From contig JAUIFH010000009.1 in assembly GCA_030429495.1 (NCBI GenBank), forward strand, positions 62,001 to 126,000: a DNA stretch of 64,000 nt, read 5' to 3'. The notes below the pieces were generated by a model. It worked only from the letters and a program-made list of their open reading frames with translations, was not told the origin of the DNA and made no database searches. Every line of letters begins with the position of its first letter. Within the stretch, counting starts at the first letter, position 1. This DNA comes from Alphaproteobacteria bacterium. GTDB lineage: Bacteria > Pseudomonadota > Alphaproteobacteria > Rhodobacterales > Rhodobacteraceae. The translations under genes and the position numbers were made by a program. This document shows positions 16,533 to 25,890 of this stretch, one piece after another.

Positions 16533-17549
16533 ATGCGGAGCATCGCGCTCGGAGTGTCCTTGCTTGCTTTCTCGGCCGGAGCGGCCAGCGCGGCGGGAAA
16601 GCTCAATCTTTACTGTGCCGCGCAGGAGGAATGGTGCCAGGTGATGGCACGCGGGTTTGAGGATGCGACGGGGATCGACGTCGACATGACCCGCAAGTCA
16701 TCGGGCGAGACCTTCGCGCAAGTCAAGGCCGAGGAGGCCAATCCCAAGGGCGATGTCTGGTGGGGCGGTACAGGCGACCCGCATCTTCAGGCCGCCGAGG
16801 AAGGGCTGACCGAGCCCTACATCTCGCCCATGCGCGCCGAGCTGCATCCATGGGCGATCGCACAGGCGGAAAGCGCCGGTGACCGCACGATCGGCATCTA
16901 TTCCGGCGCCCTGGGCTTCGGCTACAACTCGGACCTTTTGGCCGCGAACGGCCTGCCAGAGCCGAAATGCTGGGAGGATCTGACCAAGCCCGAATTCAAG
17001 GGTCATGTTCAGATGGCGAACCCCAACTCGTCCGGTACCGCCTACACAACTCTTGCCACCATGGTGCAGATGTTCGGCGAGGATGGCGGGTTCGACTACA
17101 TGAAGCGGCTGCACGCCAACATCAACCAATACACCAAATCGGGTTCTGCCCCGATCAAGGCGGCGGGTCAGGGTGAGACGACGGTGGGCATCGTCTTCAT
17201 GCACGACGCCGTGGCGCAGACTGTCGCCGGCTTCCCGGTCGTGACCGTCGCGCCTTGCGAGGGAACGGGATACGAGATCGGGTCGATGTCGATCATTGCG
17301 GGCGCCCGCAACATGGACGAGGCCAAGCAGTTCTACGACTGGGCGCTGTCGGCCGAGGCGCAGAACCTCGCGCTGGGGGTCAACGCGTTCCAGGTGATGT
17401 CGAACGTTGCCGCGCAGAAGTCCGAATTCGCCCCCGACCTCTCGGCGATCAAGCTCATCGACTACGACTTCAAGAAATACGGGTCGAGCGATGAACGCAA
17501 ACGGCTTCTGGCCAAGTGGGATAGCGACGTCTCGACGCTGCCGCAGTAA
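16533..17549 (+). CDS. AfuA-like periplasmic binding protein (iron/sugar-phosphate/phosphonate type)
   Basis: 338 aa with a Sec signal peptide of about 21 residues (cleavage after ASA). The mature protein starts GKLNLYCAAQEEWCQVMARGF, typical of the COG1840-like type II binding proteins that include FbpA, the hexose-phosphate binder AfuA and 2-aminoethylphosphonate binders. No clear tyrosine pair for ferric iron at the C-lobe is evident by eye, while SSGETFAQVKAEEANPKGD resembles anion-binding loops. The upstream Pho box and the downstream phosphatase genes favour an organophosphate ligand over iron. The ligand is an inference. Confidence 0.8.
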   Translation: MRSIALGVSLLAFSAGAASAAGKLNLYCAAQEEWCQVMARGFEDATGIDVDMTRKSSGETFAQVKAEEANPKGDVWWGGTGDPHLQAAEEGLTEPYISPMRAELHPWAIAQAESAGDRTIGIYSGALGFGYNSDLLAANGLPEPKCWEDLTKPEFKGHVQMANPNSSGTAYTTLATMVQMFGEDGGFDYMKRLHANINQYTKSGSAPIKAAGQGETTVGIVFMHDAVAQTVAGFPVVTVAPCEGTGYEIGSMSIIAGARNMDEAKQFYDWALSAEAQNLALGVNAFQVMSNVAAQKSEFAPDLSAIKLIDYDFKKYGSSDERKRLLAKWDSDVSTLPQ

Positions 17550-17554
17550 GCCTT

Positions 17555-19768
17555 GTGCGGGCCGTAACGACTGAAAAGACCACCCATCCGGTGCTGATCT
17601 TCTGGATCGTCACCGGGTGGGTCGGCTTTGCCCTTCTGCCCTGGTACGGGGTCGAGGATTTCTGGTTTCTCGACTGGCTGACGGAGGGCTGGCCAACGGA
17701 CAGCGACTATGCGCCCGCGGCTTTCCTGCTCGGGCAGGGCGAAAAGCCGTGGCTCTGGCCGCTGGCGCCCGCGCTTCTGGCGCCGCTTGCCCTCCTCAGG
17801 CGACGCAAGACCGACCCTGCTTATGCCTATGTTCTGCTGGCCGCCGGAGGGTTCGGTTTTGCCTGGCTGATCGCGCAAGGTCTGGGCATCGGCATCCGGG
17901 GCTGGACGGCCGACTGGCTTTCGGCGCTTTTCGGTCCGCTTGAGGACCGGCAGTACGGCATGGGATACGGCGCGCTGGTCGTCGCCTCGGCGCTTCTTTT
18001 CCTCTTCACCCAGGGCATCGCCGCACGGGGGGCGATCAACGGCGACGTCTTCGTCACCGGCGCCATCGGCGGTGTGATCGCGGTCGTCACCATCTTTGTC
18101 TTCTTCCCCATCGCCAAGATGCTCGGGGCGGCCTTCATCACCGAGGAGGGGGGTTACTCCATCCCCCTCTTCTTCGCAAAATTCTTCGACGACCACATCT
18201 GGGGGCTTGGCTGCCTTTCCGGCACACGCTGCGGGGTGGCGTGGAATTCGCTGTTCCTAGCCGTACTGGTCGGCGTGCTGACCACGCTTCTCGGCCTCGT
18301 CTTCGCGCTGGTCCTCACCCGCTCGGGCTTCCGGTTCAAGCGGGAGCTGCGCGCAATCACCGTCCTGCCGATCATCACGCCCCCCTTCGTCATCGGCCTT
18401 GCCATTATCCTTCTCTTCGGCCTGTCAGGCGCGGTCACGACATGGGTCGCCGACCTGATCGGCGTGCGCCCCACCCGCTGGGTCTACGGTCTGCCCGGCA
18501 TCCTCATCGCCCAGCTTCTGGCCTTCACCCCCATCGCCTTCCTCGTCCTGATTGGCGTGGTGGAGGGCGTGTCGCCGTCGATGGAGGAAGCGGCCCAGAC
18601 CCTGCGTGCGACGCGCTGGCAGACCTTCCGCACGGTCTCACTCCCCTTGATGCGCCCCGGCCTCGCCAACGCCTTCCTTCTGGGCTTCATCGAAAGCATG
18701 GCCGATTTCGGCAATCCGCTGGTCCTTGGCGGGAACTACGACGTGCTCTCGACCGAGATCTTCTTTGCGATCGTCGGCGCGCAATACGATCAGGGGCGGG
18801 CGGCGATCCTCTCGATGGTGCTCCTGGGCTTCACGCTGGCGGCCTTCTACCTGCAACGGTTCTGGCTGGGGAAGAAAAGCTACACGACCGTCACCGGCAA
18901 GGGCGATTCCGGCGTGCATCCGCAGATGCCGCGCGGGCTGGCCATTCCGGTCTACACGATCGCGGCGCTCTGGGGCGGCTTTACCCTGATCATCTACGGG
19001 ATGATCCTTTACGGCTCCGTCGTGCAGCTTTGGGGCGTCGACAATACACTGACCTTCAAGCACTACCTCACCGCCTTTGCGGTCCGGATCGAAGACGGCG
19101 GCATCCGCTGGATCGGCTCGGCCTGGGACAGTTTCTGGACAACGATCATGATCTCGACCGTCGCCGCGCCGCTGACGGCGGCCGTGGGGCTGATCACGGC
19201 CTACCTGCTGACCCGTCAGGATTTCGCGGGCAAGCGGTCGTTCGAGTTCGGAACGATGCTGTCTTTCGCCATCCCCGGCACGGTCATCGGCGTCAGCTAT
19301 ATCCTCGCCTTCAACGTGCCGCCGATCGAGATTACGGGGACGGGCCTGATCCTCGTCATAAGCTTCATCTTCCGCAACATGCCGGTGGGCGTCCGCGCGG
19401 GCATCGCCTCGATGAGCCAGCTTGACCGGTCGCTCGACGAAAGCTCGCTGACCCTCGGCGCGAACAGCTGGCAGACCTTCCGGCGGGTGATCCTGCCGCT
19501 TCTGCGCCCCGCGATCCTCGCCGCGCTGGTCTACAGCTTCGTCCGCGCGATGACCGCCATCTCGGCGGTGATCTTCCTTGTCTCGGCCCGCTACGACATG
19601 GCCACGAGCTATATCATCGGGCGGGTGGAGAATAACGATTACGGCCTCGCCATCGCCTATTCGACCGCGCTCATCTTCGTGATGCTGGCCGCCGTCGGGC
19701 TTTTGCAGCTTCTGGTGGGACGGACGCAGATCGGGCGCAGGCTGGCTCATGAACAGGGAGGGTCGTGA
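17555..19768 (+). CDS. AfuB/FbpB-like fused two-module ABC permease
   Basis: 737 aa, with two permease modules in one chain. The first carries the EAA-type loop EEAAQTLRATRWQTFRTVSLPLMRPGLANAF in its middle; the second carries DESSLTLGANSWQTFRRVILPLLRPAIL near the C-terminus. About four extra N-terminal hydrophobic segments precede module 1. Fused permeases of this length are the rule in AfuB/FbpB-type systems. The GTG start at 17555 is 5 nt after the binding-protein stop, and its stop overlaps the ATPase start. Confidence 0.88.
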   Translation: MRAVTTEKTTHPVLIFWIVTGWVGFALLPWYGVEDFWFLDWLTEGWPTDSDYAPAAFLLGQGEKPWLWPLAPALLAPLALLRRRKTDPAYAYVLLAAGGFGFAWLIAQGLGIGIRGWTADWLSALFGPLEDRQYGMGYGALVVASALLFLFTQGIAARGAINGDVFVTGAIGGVIAVVTIFVFFPIAKMLGAAFITEEGGYSIPLFFAKFFDDHIWGLGCLSGTRCGVAWNSLFLAVLVGVLTTLLGLVFALVLTRSGFRFKRELRAITVLPIITPPFVIGLAIILLFGLSGAVTTWVADLIGVRPTRWVYGLPGILIAQLLAFTPIAFLVLIGVVEGVSPSMEEAAQTLRATRWQTFRTVSLPLMRPGLANAFLLGFIESMADFGNPLVLGGNYDVLSTEIFFAIVGAQYDQGRAAILSMVLLGFTLAAFYLQRFWLGKKSYTTVTGKGDSGVHPQMPRGLAIPVYTIAALWGGFTLIIYGMILYGSVVQLWGVDNTLTFKHYLTAFAVRIEDGGIRWIGSAWDSFWTTIMISTVAAPLTAAVGLITAYLLTRQDFAGKRSFEFGTMLSFAIPGTVIGVSYILAFNVPPIEITGTGLILVISFIFRNMPVGVRAGIASMSQLDRSLDESSLTLGANSWQTFRRVILPLLRPAILAALVYSFVRAMTAISAVIFLVSARYDMATSYIIGRVENNDYGLAIAYSTALIFVMLAAVGLLQLLVGRTQIGRRLAHEQGGS

Positions 19769-20835
19769 TGGCCGGAGCAAGTTCCAAGGCCGCCTCGGTC
19801 GTCTTCGACCATGTGACCAAGGTCTACGGCAAGGATGTCGTGGCAGTGAACGACGTGAGCCTGTCGATCGCGCCGGGGAAACTCGTCACCCTTCTCGGCC
19901 CCTCGGGCTGCGGCAAGACCACGACGCTCAGGATGATCGCGGGGCTTGAGATGGCCACGAGGGGCTGCATCCTGATCGGCGACAAGGACGTGACTACCTT
20001 GCCCGCGACCGACCGCGACGTGTCGATGGTGTTTCAGTCCTACGCGCTTTTCCCGCATATGACGGTGCTTGAGAACGTGAGCTATGGCCTGAAGTTCTCG
20101 GGCTTTTCCAAGGTCGAGACGCTTGAACGTGCCAATGCCGGACTGTCGCTGGTGGGCCTTGACGGTTATGGCGGACGCCTGCCGTCGGAACTCTCGGGCG
20201 GCCAGCAGCAGCGGGTGGCCGTCGCCCGCGCGCTGGTGCTGGAGCCGCAGGTGCTTCTCTTCGATGAACCGCTCTCGAACCTCGATGCGAAACTCCGCCG
20301 CCATGTGCGCGAAGAGATTCGGGAGATCCAGCAGAACCTCGGCCTGACGGTCGTCTACGTCACCCACGATCAGGAAGAGGCGCTGGCCGTCTCTGACGAA
20401 ATCGTGGTGATGAAGAATGCCGCCATCGCCCAGATCGGCCGCCCGCGCGAGTTGTACGATGCCCCCGCCGACACCTTCGTCGCCGACTTCATCGGTGAGG
20501 CCAATCTGGTGGAATGTCAGATCGCGGCGGTCGATGGCGACATGGCCGAGATTTCCGTGGGCGGTGTCCGTCACCGCTTGCCGTCGCGGGGGCTCAAGCC
20601 CGGCAAGGCAATGCTGGCGCTGCGTCCCTCGCGCATCCGCGTCACCGATGGCGACGGGTTGGCCGCGACGGTCGAGAAGGTCACCTATGTCGGGCCGCGC
20701 ATGGAATACACTTTCGCGGGCGACTTCGGTCAACTCTTCGCGGTCAGCGACGATGTGGACGCGCCGCTGAAGGTCGGCGACGCGATCCGCATCGGTCTTG
20801 CCGCATCGGGCCCGGTTCTGGTGCCCGATGCGTGA
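19768..20835 (+). CDS. AfuC/FbpC-like ABC transporter ATP-binding protein
   Basis: 355 aa from the ATG that shares one base with the permease stop (TGATG); a GTG one codon upstream is also possible. Walker A is GPSGCGKTT, the signature LSGGQQQRVAVARAL and Walker B LLFDEPLSNLD. A C-terminal TOBE-type regulatory domain begins at about residue 275 (LRPSRIRVTDGDG). This is the MalK/PotA/FbpC class, which energises the fused permease upstream. Confidence 0.93.
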   Translation: MAGASSKAASVVFDHVTKVYGKDVVAVNDVSLSIAPGKLVTLLGPSGCGKTTTLRMIAGLEMATRGCILIGDKDVTTLPATDRDVSMVFQSYALFPHMTVLENVSYGLKFSGFSKVETLERANAGLSLVGLDGYGGRLPSELSGGQQQRVAVARALVLEPQVLLFDEPLSNLDAKLRRHVREEIREIQQNLGLTVVYVTHDQEEALAVSDEIVVMKNAAIAQIGRPRELYDAPADTFVADFIGEANLVECQIAAVDGDMAEISVGGVRHRLPSRGLKPGKAMLALRPSRIRVTDGDGLAATVEKVTYVGPRMEYTFAGDFGQLFAVSDDVDAPLKVGDAIRIGLAASGPVLVPDA

Positions 20836-20854
20836 CCCGCGCGGATATGCAAGG

Positions 20855-21661
20855 TCAGTCCTGACCGGGGGCGTAGGCCCGGTCGGCCATGGCCCGGAGG
20901 TCGTCGAAAACCTCGGGCGTGCCGACCACCACGCGGCCGCCGCGCGCGATCATGTCTGCCGCATCCTGATCCTCGATCACGCCGCCGGCCTCGGCGACCA
21001 GAAGCTGACCGGCGAGGCAGTCCCAGGCGTTCATGTGTTCCTCGACATAACCGAGGAGCTTGCCGCTTGCGACATAGGCCAGCGACAGCGCGCCCGACGC
21101 ATTGCGGTAGAAGACCCCACCCGCCGCGATGATCTCTTCGATCAGCCGCAGGATGCCGCCCGCTCGGGTGCGGCCGGAAAAGCCGACACCCGTCGACCCC
21201 GTGCGGATGTCCCGACCCTTCAGCACGCTCAGCGCCCGGTCGTTGACGAACGCGCCAGCCCCCCGGCGGGCTTGGTACATCTCGCCGTGATTGGGGTCGT
21301 GAATGACGCCGATCTCGGTCCGGCTGCCCAGAACGACGGCCAGAACGACGGTCCAGCCCGGAATGCCATGGATGAAATTCGTCGTCCCGTCGATCGGGTC
21401 GATCACCCAGGTGAAGCCGCTGGTGCCTGCCTTCGGCGCGTCTTCCTCACCGACGATCCCGTCATCGGGGAAGGCTTCGGCCAGCGCCTTGCGCACGAAG
21501 GTCTCGACATTCTTGTCCGCCTCGGAGACAAAATCCTGATGGCTTTTGACTTCGACATTCAGCCCGTCGAAGCGGTGGAAATAGTCGAGCGCGAGCGCGC
21601 CCGCTTCTTCCGCGATACGCCGTGCGCCGGCATAGCGCCGGTCGATTTCCTGCCTGTCCAT
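20855..21661 (-). CDS. Inositol monophosphatase family protein
   Basis: 268 aa. The metal-binding signature is complete: GEED at about residues 70-73, DPIDGTTNFIHG at 87-98, and AWDCLAGQLLVAEAGG at about 216-231. Family members dephosphorylate inositol-1-phosphate, other sugar phosphates, histidinol phosphate or nucleotides. It is convergent with the AfuC-like gene (20 nt apart) and divergent from a HAD phosphatase gene (38 nt apart). Enclosed between two transporters for phosphorylated solutes, it probably dephosphorylates an imported ester in the cytoplasm. Confidence 0.9.
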   Translation of the reverse strand: MDRQEIDRRYAGARRIAEEAGALALDYFHRFDGLNVEVKSHQDFVSEADKNVETFVRKALAEAFPDDGIVGEEDAPKAGTSGFTWVIDPIDGTTNFIHGIPGWTVVLAVVLGSRTEIGVIHDPNHGEMYQARRGAGAFVNDRALSVLKGRDIRTGSTGVGFSGRTRAGGILRLIEEIIAAGGVFYRNASGALSLAYVASGKLLGYVEEHMNAWDCLAGQLLVAEAGGVIEDQDAADMIARGGRVVVGTPEVFDDLRAMADRAYAPGQD

Positions 21662-21699
21662 TCCTGCCCTCTCAACTCGAACGGCGCGAGGCTAGCAGC

Positions 21700-22407
21700 A
21701 TGACGGCCGGTTCGCGAGAGGCCATGTTCGACCCCTCCCGCTACCGGGCGGCGATCTTCGATCTGGACGGCACGCTCGTCCACAGCGAACATGTGTGGGA
21801 AAAGGCCAAGGTCGAGGTCACCGCGCGCTACGGCAAGCAGCCGTCGCGGGAACTTCTGGACGCCCATGTGGGGCGCGGGCTGAAGGACTTTATGGACGAG
21901 CTTTTCGAAATGCCGCTGACGCCCGAGATGCGGCGGGCGATCGGCGACCAGATCGGCGTAGAGGCGGATATCTGGCTCGCGAGGCTCCGCGAACCCGTGC
22001 CGGGGGCGAAAGAATGGCTTCTGGGCCTCGCCGAAGCGGGGCTCAGGATTGCGATCTGCTCGTCCTCGCCCCGCCGGCACATCGACAGCGCGGTCGAGAT
22101 GCTGGGGCTTCGGGATATCGTGGAATTGGCCGTCTCTGGTTCGGAACTGCCAGTCGGCAAACCGGACCCGCTCCCGTTCCTGACGACGCTCGATGCGCTC
22201 GCCCTGCCTGCCACGCAGGCCTTCGCGGTAGAGGATTCGATCCCCGGCGCGCGCGCCGCGCACGGCGCGGGGCTGTTCACCGTCGCGGTCGGGCCATGCT
22301 GCACCGGCCCTGCCTACGAATTCTGCCCGATCCGCGCGGAAAGTTTCGCGGAGCTCGCGACCAACACAGGCATATTACACAGGAGCGCGACAACACCGGC
22401 CGTATGA
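21700..22407 (+). CDS. HAD-family phosphatase (phosphoglycolate phosphatase/beta-phosphoglucomutase-like)
   Basis: 235 aa from the ATG at 21700; a second ATG at 21724 (MFDPSRYRAAIFDLDG) is an equally plausible start. Motif I is FDLDGTLVHSE with both catalytic aspartates, motif II is the serine in ICSSSPRRH, and the motif IV region is VEDSIPGARAAHGAG. An alpha-helical cap lies between motifs I and II, as in subfamily IA. It heads a same-strand run with the PhnDCEE-type transporter, 37 nt upstream of its binding protein. Confidence 0.85.
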   Translation: MTAGSREAMFDPSRYRAAIFDLDGTLVHSEHVWEKAKVEVTARYGKQPSRELLDAHVGRGLKDFMDELFEMPLTPEMRRAIGDQIGVEADIWLARLREPVPGAKEWLLGLAEAGLRIAICSSSPRRHIDSAVEMLGLRDIVELAVSGSELPVGKPDPLPFLTTLDALALPATQAFAVEDSIPGARAAHGAGLFTVAVGPCCTGPAYEFCPIRAESFAELATNTGILHRSATTPAV

Positions 22408-22444
22408 CCGGACCCCACGAGAACCAACCGACAAGGAGGATAAC

Positions 22445-23419
22445 ATGACCCTTTCCAAGCTGCTTTCGACCGTCGCCGCCACGGCTGCCTTCGCCCTCAT
22501 GGCGATGCCCGCCGCCGCGCAGGACTGCCCGCGCGGGGACCTCGACGAACGGTTTTGCGATGCCGATGGCGACCTGATCGCCGACATCCCGACCGATCCG
22601 GCAGACCAACTCGACCCCGACGAACTGATCTTTGCCTACACGCCGGTCGAGGACCCCGCCGTCTACAAGACGGCTTGGTCGGACTTCCTGACCCATCTGG
22701 AGGAAAAGACCGGCAAGAAGGTCGTCTTCTTCCCCGTCCAGTCAAACGCCGCGCAGATCGAGGCGATGCGGTCGGGGCGCCTCCATATCGCGGGCTTCAA
22801 CACCGGGTCCAACCCCCTTGCCGTGAACTGCGCGGGCTTCCGTCCCTTCACCATCATGGCGGGCCTCGATGGCAGCTTCGGCTATGAGATGGAGATCATC
22901 ACCTATCCCGGATCGGGCATCGAGAAGGTCGAGGACATCAAGGGCAAGCAGATGGCCTTCACCTCGGAAACCTCGAATTCCGGCTTCAAGGCGCCCTCGG
23001 CGATCCTGAAGGCGGATTTCGGCATGGAGGCAGGCACGGATTTCGAGCCGGTCTTCTCGGGCAAACACGACAACTCGATCCTCGGCGTGGCCAACAAGGA
23101 CTATCCGGCGGCGTCCATCGCCAATTCGGTCATGCATAGGATGATCGAGCGCGAGGTGATCACCCCCGATCAGGTCGTCTCGATCTACAAGTCGCAGACC
23201 TTCCCGACGACGGGTTTCGGCGTGGTCTACAACCTCAAGCCCGAGCTGCAGGAGCAGATCCGGCAGGCCTTCTTCGACTTCGACTGGGAGGGCACGACCC
23301 TTCAGACCGAGTTCGAGAAGTCGGGCGAAGGTCAGTTCCTTGAGATGAACTACAAGGATTTCTGGGAAGTGATCCGCAAGATCGACACTGCCAACGGCGT
23401 GTCCTACGCCTGCGAATAG
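22445..23419 (+). CDS. PhnD-like periplasmic phosphate/phosphonate/phosphate-ester binding protein
   Basis: 324 aa with a Sec signal peptide (cleavage after AAAA-AQ near residue 25). An insertion rich in aspartate and cysteine ([18 protein letters not shown]) precedes the core, which starts [20 protein letters not shown]. The PhnD ligand segment FVSETSNSG-type appears as [20 protein letters not shown] ribosome-binding site lies 5 nt before the ATG. The family binds phosphonates, phosphite or phosphate esters; no C-P lyase or phosphonatase gene is in the window, so an ester is as likely as a phosphonate. Confidence 0.86.
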   Translation: MTLSKLLSTVAATAAFALMAMPAAAQDCPRGDLDERFCDADGDLIADIPTDPADQLDPDELIFAYTPVEDPAVYKTAWSDFLTHLEEKTGKKVVFFPVQSNAAQIEAMRSGRLHIAGFNTGSNPLAVNCAGFRPFTIMAGLDGSFGYEMEIITYPGSGIEKVEDIKGKQMAFTSETSNSGFKAPSAILKADFGMEAGTDFEPVFSGKHDNSILGVANKDYPAASIANSVMHRMIEREVITPDQVVSIYKSQTFPTTGFGVVYNLKPELQEQIRQAFFDFDWEGTTLQTEFEKSGEGQFLEMNYKDFWEVIRKIDTANGVSYACE

Positions 23420-23427
23420 GCAGAAGC

Positions 23428-23451
23428 GGCGGCGGCTTTCGGGCCGCCGCC
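23428..23451 (+). promoter_or_regulatory. Intercistronic hairpin between the PhnD-like and PhnC-like genes
   Basis: A perfect 9-bp stem (GGCGGCGGC / GCCGCCGCC) with a 6-nt loop lies in the 55-nt gap after the binding-protein stop. No T-run follows, so it looks like an mRNA-stabilising or partial-termination hairpin, which would raise binding-protein output over the membrane components. Confidence 0.6.
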
Positions 23452-23474
23452 CACCAACGGAAAAAGGGGCAGGC

Positions 23475-24263
23475 ATGCTGAGGCTGGAAAAGCTGACCAA
23501 GACCTATCGCACCGGCGATCAGGCGTTGAAGGCGGTCAATCTTGAGGTGCCGAAGGGTCAGGTCCTGGCGCTGATCGGGCCGTCGGGCGCGGGCAAATCG
23601 ACGCTGATCCGCTGCATCAACCGGCTGGTGGAGCCGACAAGCGGCAAGGTCTGGCTGGGCGATGTGGAACTGACGGGCCTTGGGGCTGCCGCCTTGCGCC
23701 GCGAACGGCGGCGCATGGGCATGATCTTTCAGGAATACGCGCTGGTCGAACGCCTGACGGTGATGGAGAACGTCCTTTCGGGCCGGCTCGGCTATGTCGG
23801 CTTCTGGCGCAGTTTCGCGCGGAAATATCCGCAATCGGACGTGGACGAGGCGTTTCGCCTGCTGGACCGCGTCGGGCTGGTCGAGATGGCCGACAAGCGG
23901 GCTGACGAGCTGTCGGGCGGTCAGCGCCAGCGGGTCGGCATCTGCAGGGCGCTGATCCAGAACCCCGCGCTTCTTCTGGTCGACGAACCGACGGCGAGCC
24001 TCGACCCCAAGACCTCGCGCCAGATCATGCGCCTCATTTGCGAACTCTGCGCCGAACGGGGCCTTGCCGCGATCATCAACATCCATGACGTGGCGCTTGC
24101 GCAGATGTTCGTCGCCCGCGTCATCGGCCTGCGCTTCGGCGCGGTCGAGTTCGACGGCGCGCCCGAGGCGCTGACGCCCGACGTGCTGACCACGATCTAC
24201 GGCGAGGAGGACTGGCAGGCGACGATCCGCAAGGTCGAGGACGATGAGGAGGTGCAGGCATGA
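23475..24263 (+). CDS. phnC: PhnC-like ABC transporter ATP-binding protein
   Basis: 262 aa. Walker A is [17 protein letters not shown], typical of PhnC; the signature is [15 protein letters not shown] and Walker [14 protein letters not shown]. The PhnC-specific segment [14 protein letters not shown] follows the Q-loop ([16 protein letters not shown]). Its stop overlaps the start of the first PhnE-like permease (ATGA), so the two are coupled. The symbol reflects the family and does not prove phosphonate transport. Confidence 0.9.
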   Translation: MLRLEKLTKTYRTGDQALKAVNLEVPKGQVLALIGPSGAGKSTLIRCINRLVEPTSGKVWLGDVELTGLGAAALRRERRRMGMIFQEYALVERLTVMENVLSGRLGYVGFWRSFARKYPQSDVDEAFRLLDRVGLVEMADKRADELSGGQRQRVGICRALIQNPALLLVDEPTASLDPKTSRQIMRLICELCAERGLAAIINIHDVALAQMFVARVIGLRFGAVEFDGAPEALTPDVLTTIYGEEDWQATIRKVEDDEEVQA

Positions 24264-25072
24264 GCGCCGCGCTTGACGCCCGCCTTGGCCGGCCGTGGAA
24301 GAAGCCGCCGCTGATCAAGCGCGCCTGGCTGCGCTGGACGCTGGCCATCGGTGCGGTCATCTACCTGATACTCGCCATCGCCTCGATCGAAGTGAACTGG
24401 TCCCGCGTCTGGGAAGGGCTCGACCGCGGGGCGGCCTTCATCATGTCTTTCACGCGGCCGGACTTCCTGACCCGCTGGGGCGATATATGGGAGGGGATGC
24501 TGGAAAGCGTGATCATGACGGTCGCGTCCTCTGTCGTGGGCATCGCCATCTCGATCCCGATCGGGCTGGGTGCCGCGCGCAACATCGCGCCGCTTCCGGT
24601 CTATGTGGTCTGCCGGGGCATCGTCGCCCTTTCGCGTGCGTTGCAGGAAGTCATCGTGGCGATCCTTCTCGTCGCGATCTTCGGCTTCGGCCCCCTCGCC
24701 GGTTTCCTGACCCTCAGCTTCGCGACCATCGGCTTCCTGTCGAAGCTCTTGGCCGAGGATATCGAAAGCATGGACCGGGTGCAGGCCGAGGCGATCCGGG
24801 CCACCGGCTCAAGCTGGATGCAATGGATCAACTACGGCGTTCAGCCGCAGGTCATGCCGCGCCTGATCGGACTTTCCATGTACCGGCTCGACATCAACTT
24901 CCGCGAAAGCGCGATCCTTGGTCTTGTTGGCGCGGGCGGGATCGGGGCGACGCTCAACACCGCCTTCGACCGGTACGAGTTCGACACGGCGGCGGCGATC
25001 CTGCTGATCATCATCGGGACGGTGATGGCGCTCGAATACCTCTCGGGCGTCATCCGGGCGAGGGTGCAGTAA
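24260..25072 (+). CDS. phnE: PhnE-like ABC transporter permease, first copy
   Basis: 270 aa with five to six hydrophobic helices. The PhnE core is visible: [28 protein letters not shown], then [10 protein letters not shown]-type [29 protein letters not shown], then [16 protein letters not shown]. Its stop TAA shares a base with the ATG of the second permease, so the pair is made together and probably forms a heterodimer. Confidence 0.9.
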   Translation: MSAALDARLGRPWKKPPLIKRAWLRWTLAIGAVIYLILAIASIEVNWSRVWEGLDRGAAFIMSFTRPDFLTRWGDIWEGMLESVIMTVASSVVGIAISIPIGLGAARNIAPLPVYVVCRGIVALSRALQEVIVAILLVAIFGFGPLAGFLTLSFATIGFLSKLLAEDIESMDRVQAEAIRATGSSWMQWINYGVQPQVMPRLIGLSMYRLDINFRESAILGLVGAGGIGATLNTAFDRYEFDTAAAILLIIIGTVMALEYLSGVIRARVQ

Positions 25073-25890
25073 TGCCGGTCGCCACATCCCCCTCTGGCCA
25101 GAAGGTCTGGCAGCGCCGCACCCGTGACGAAAGCCTGATCCGATGGGCGGCATGGCTTGTCGGAACGGCGATCTTCCTCTGGTGCTGGAAGCAGATTTCC
25201 GACGCGACCACATGGTTCTTCGTCTGGGACGCACCTGCCATCGCCGGCGACATCCTTGAGCGTGCCACCCCGCCGCGCTGGTCTTATATGGAAAAGCTCT
25301 GGTGGCCGATCTGGGACACGCTGAACATCGCCACGCTCGGGACGCTTGGCGCGCTTTTCCTCGCGGTGCCGGTCGCGTTCCTCGCCGCCCGCAACACGAC
25401 GCCCTCGACCCGGTTCATCCGGCCCATCGCGCTTCTGATCATCGTCTCGACCCGCTCGATCAACTCGCTCATCTGGGCGCTCCTCCTCATCGCGATCATC
25501 GGACCGGGGGTCTTCGCCGGGGTCATCGCCATCGCAATCCGCTCTGTCGGCTTCTGCGCGAAACTGCTCTACGAGGCCATCGAAGAGATCGACCGCACGC
25601 AGGTCGAGGCGGTGTCGGCGACCGGCGCAAGCCCGATGCAGGTCATGGCCTACGGGATCGTGCCGCAGATCCTGCCCGCGTTTGCCGGCATCGCCGTCTT
25701 CCGCTGGGACATCAATATCCGGGAATCGACCGTCCTCGGGCTCGTTGGCGCCGGCGGAATCGGGTTGCAGCTTCAGGCCTCGCTCAACGTGCTGGCCTGG
25801 CCGCAGGTCTCGCTGATCCTTCTGGTGATCCTCTTCGCCGTCGTCATCTCGGAATGGGTGTCGGCAAAGGTCCGGGGCGCGATCATCTGA
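25072..25890 (+). CDS. phnE: PhnE-like ABC transporter permease, second copy
   Basis: 272 aa. It has the same motifs as the first copy, IEEIDRTQVEAVSATGASPMQVMAYGIVPQ and [20 protein letters not shown], with a longer N-terminus before the first helix. The start shares one base with the upstream stop (TAATG), and its own stop shares a base with the downstream HAD gene (TGATG). The continuous coupling indicates a single operon for transporter and hydrolase. Confidence 0.9.
   Translation: MPVATSPSGQKVWQRRTRDESLIRWAAWLVGTAIFLWCWKQISDATTWFFVWDAPAIAGDILERATPPRWSYMEKLWWPIWDTLNIATLGTLGALFLAVPVAFLAARNTTPSTRFIRPIALLIIVSTRSINSLIWALLLIAIIGPGVFAGVIAIAIRSVGFCAKLLYEAIEEIDRTQVEAVSATGASPMQVMAYGIVPQILPAFAGIAVFRWDINIRESTVLGLVGAGGIGLQLQASLNVLAWPQVSLILLVILFAVVISEWVSAKVRGAII

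Noticed and set aside
16533-17549. Annotation of the AfuA-like protein as a ferric iron binder
   Set aside because: The Pho box and phosphatase neighbours, and the lack of an evident tyrosine pair, make a phosphorylated ligand more likely.
24295-25890. Reading the two PhnE-like permeases as one 531-codon protein
   Set aside because: The first half of that frame is out of phase with the first permease and looks random; the TAATG junction at 25070-25074 separates two genes.
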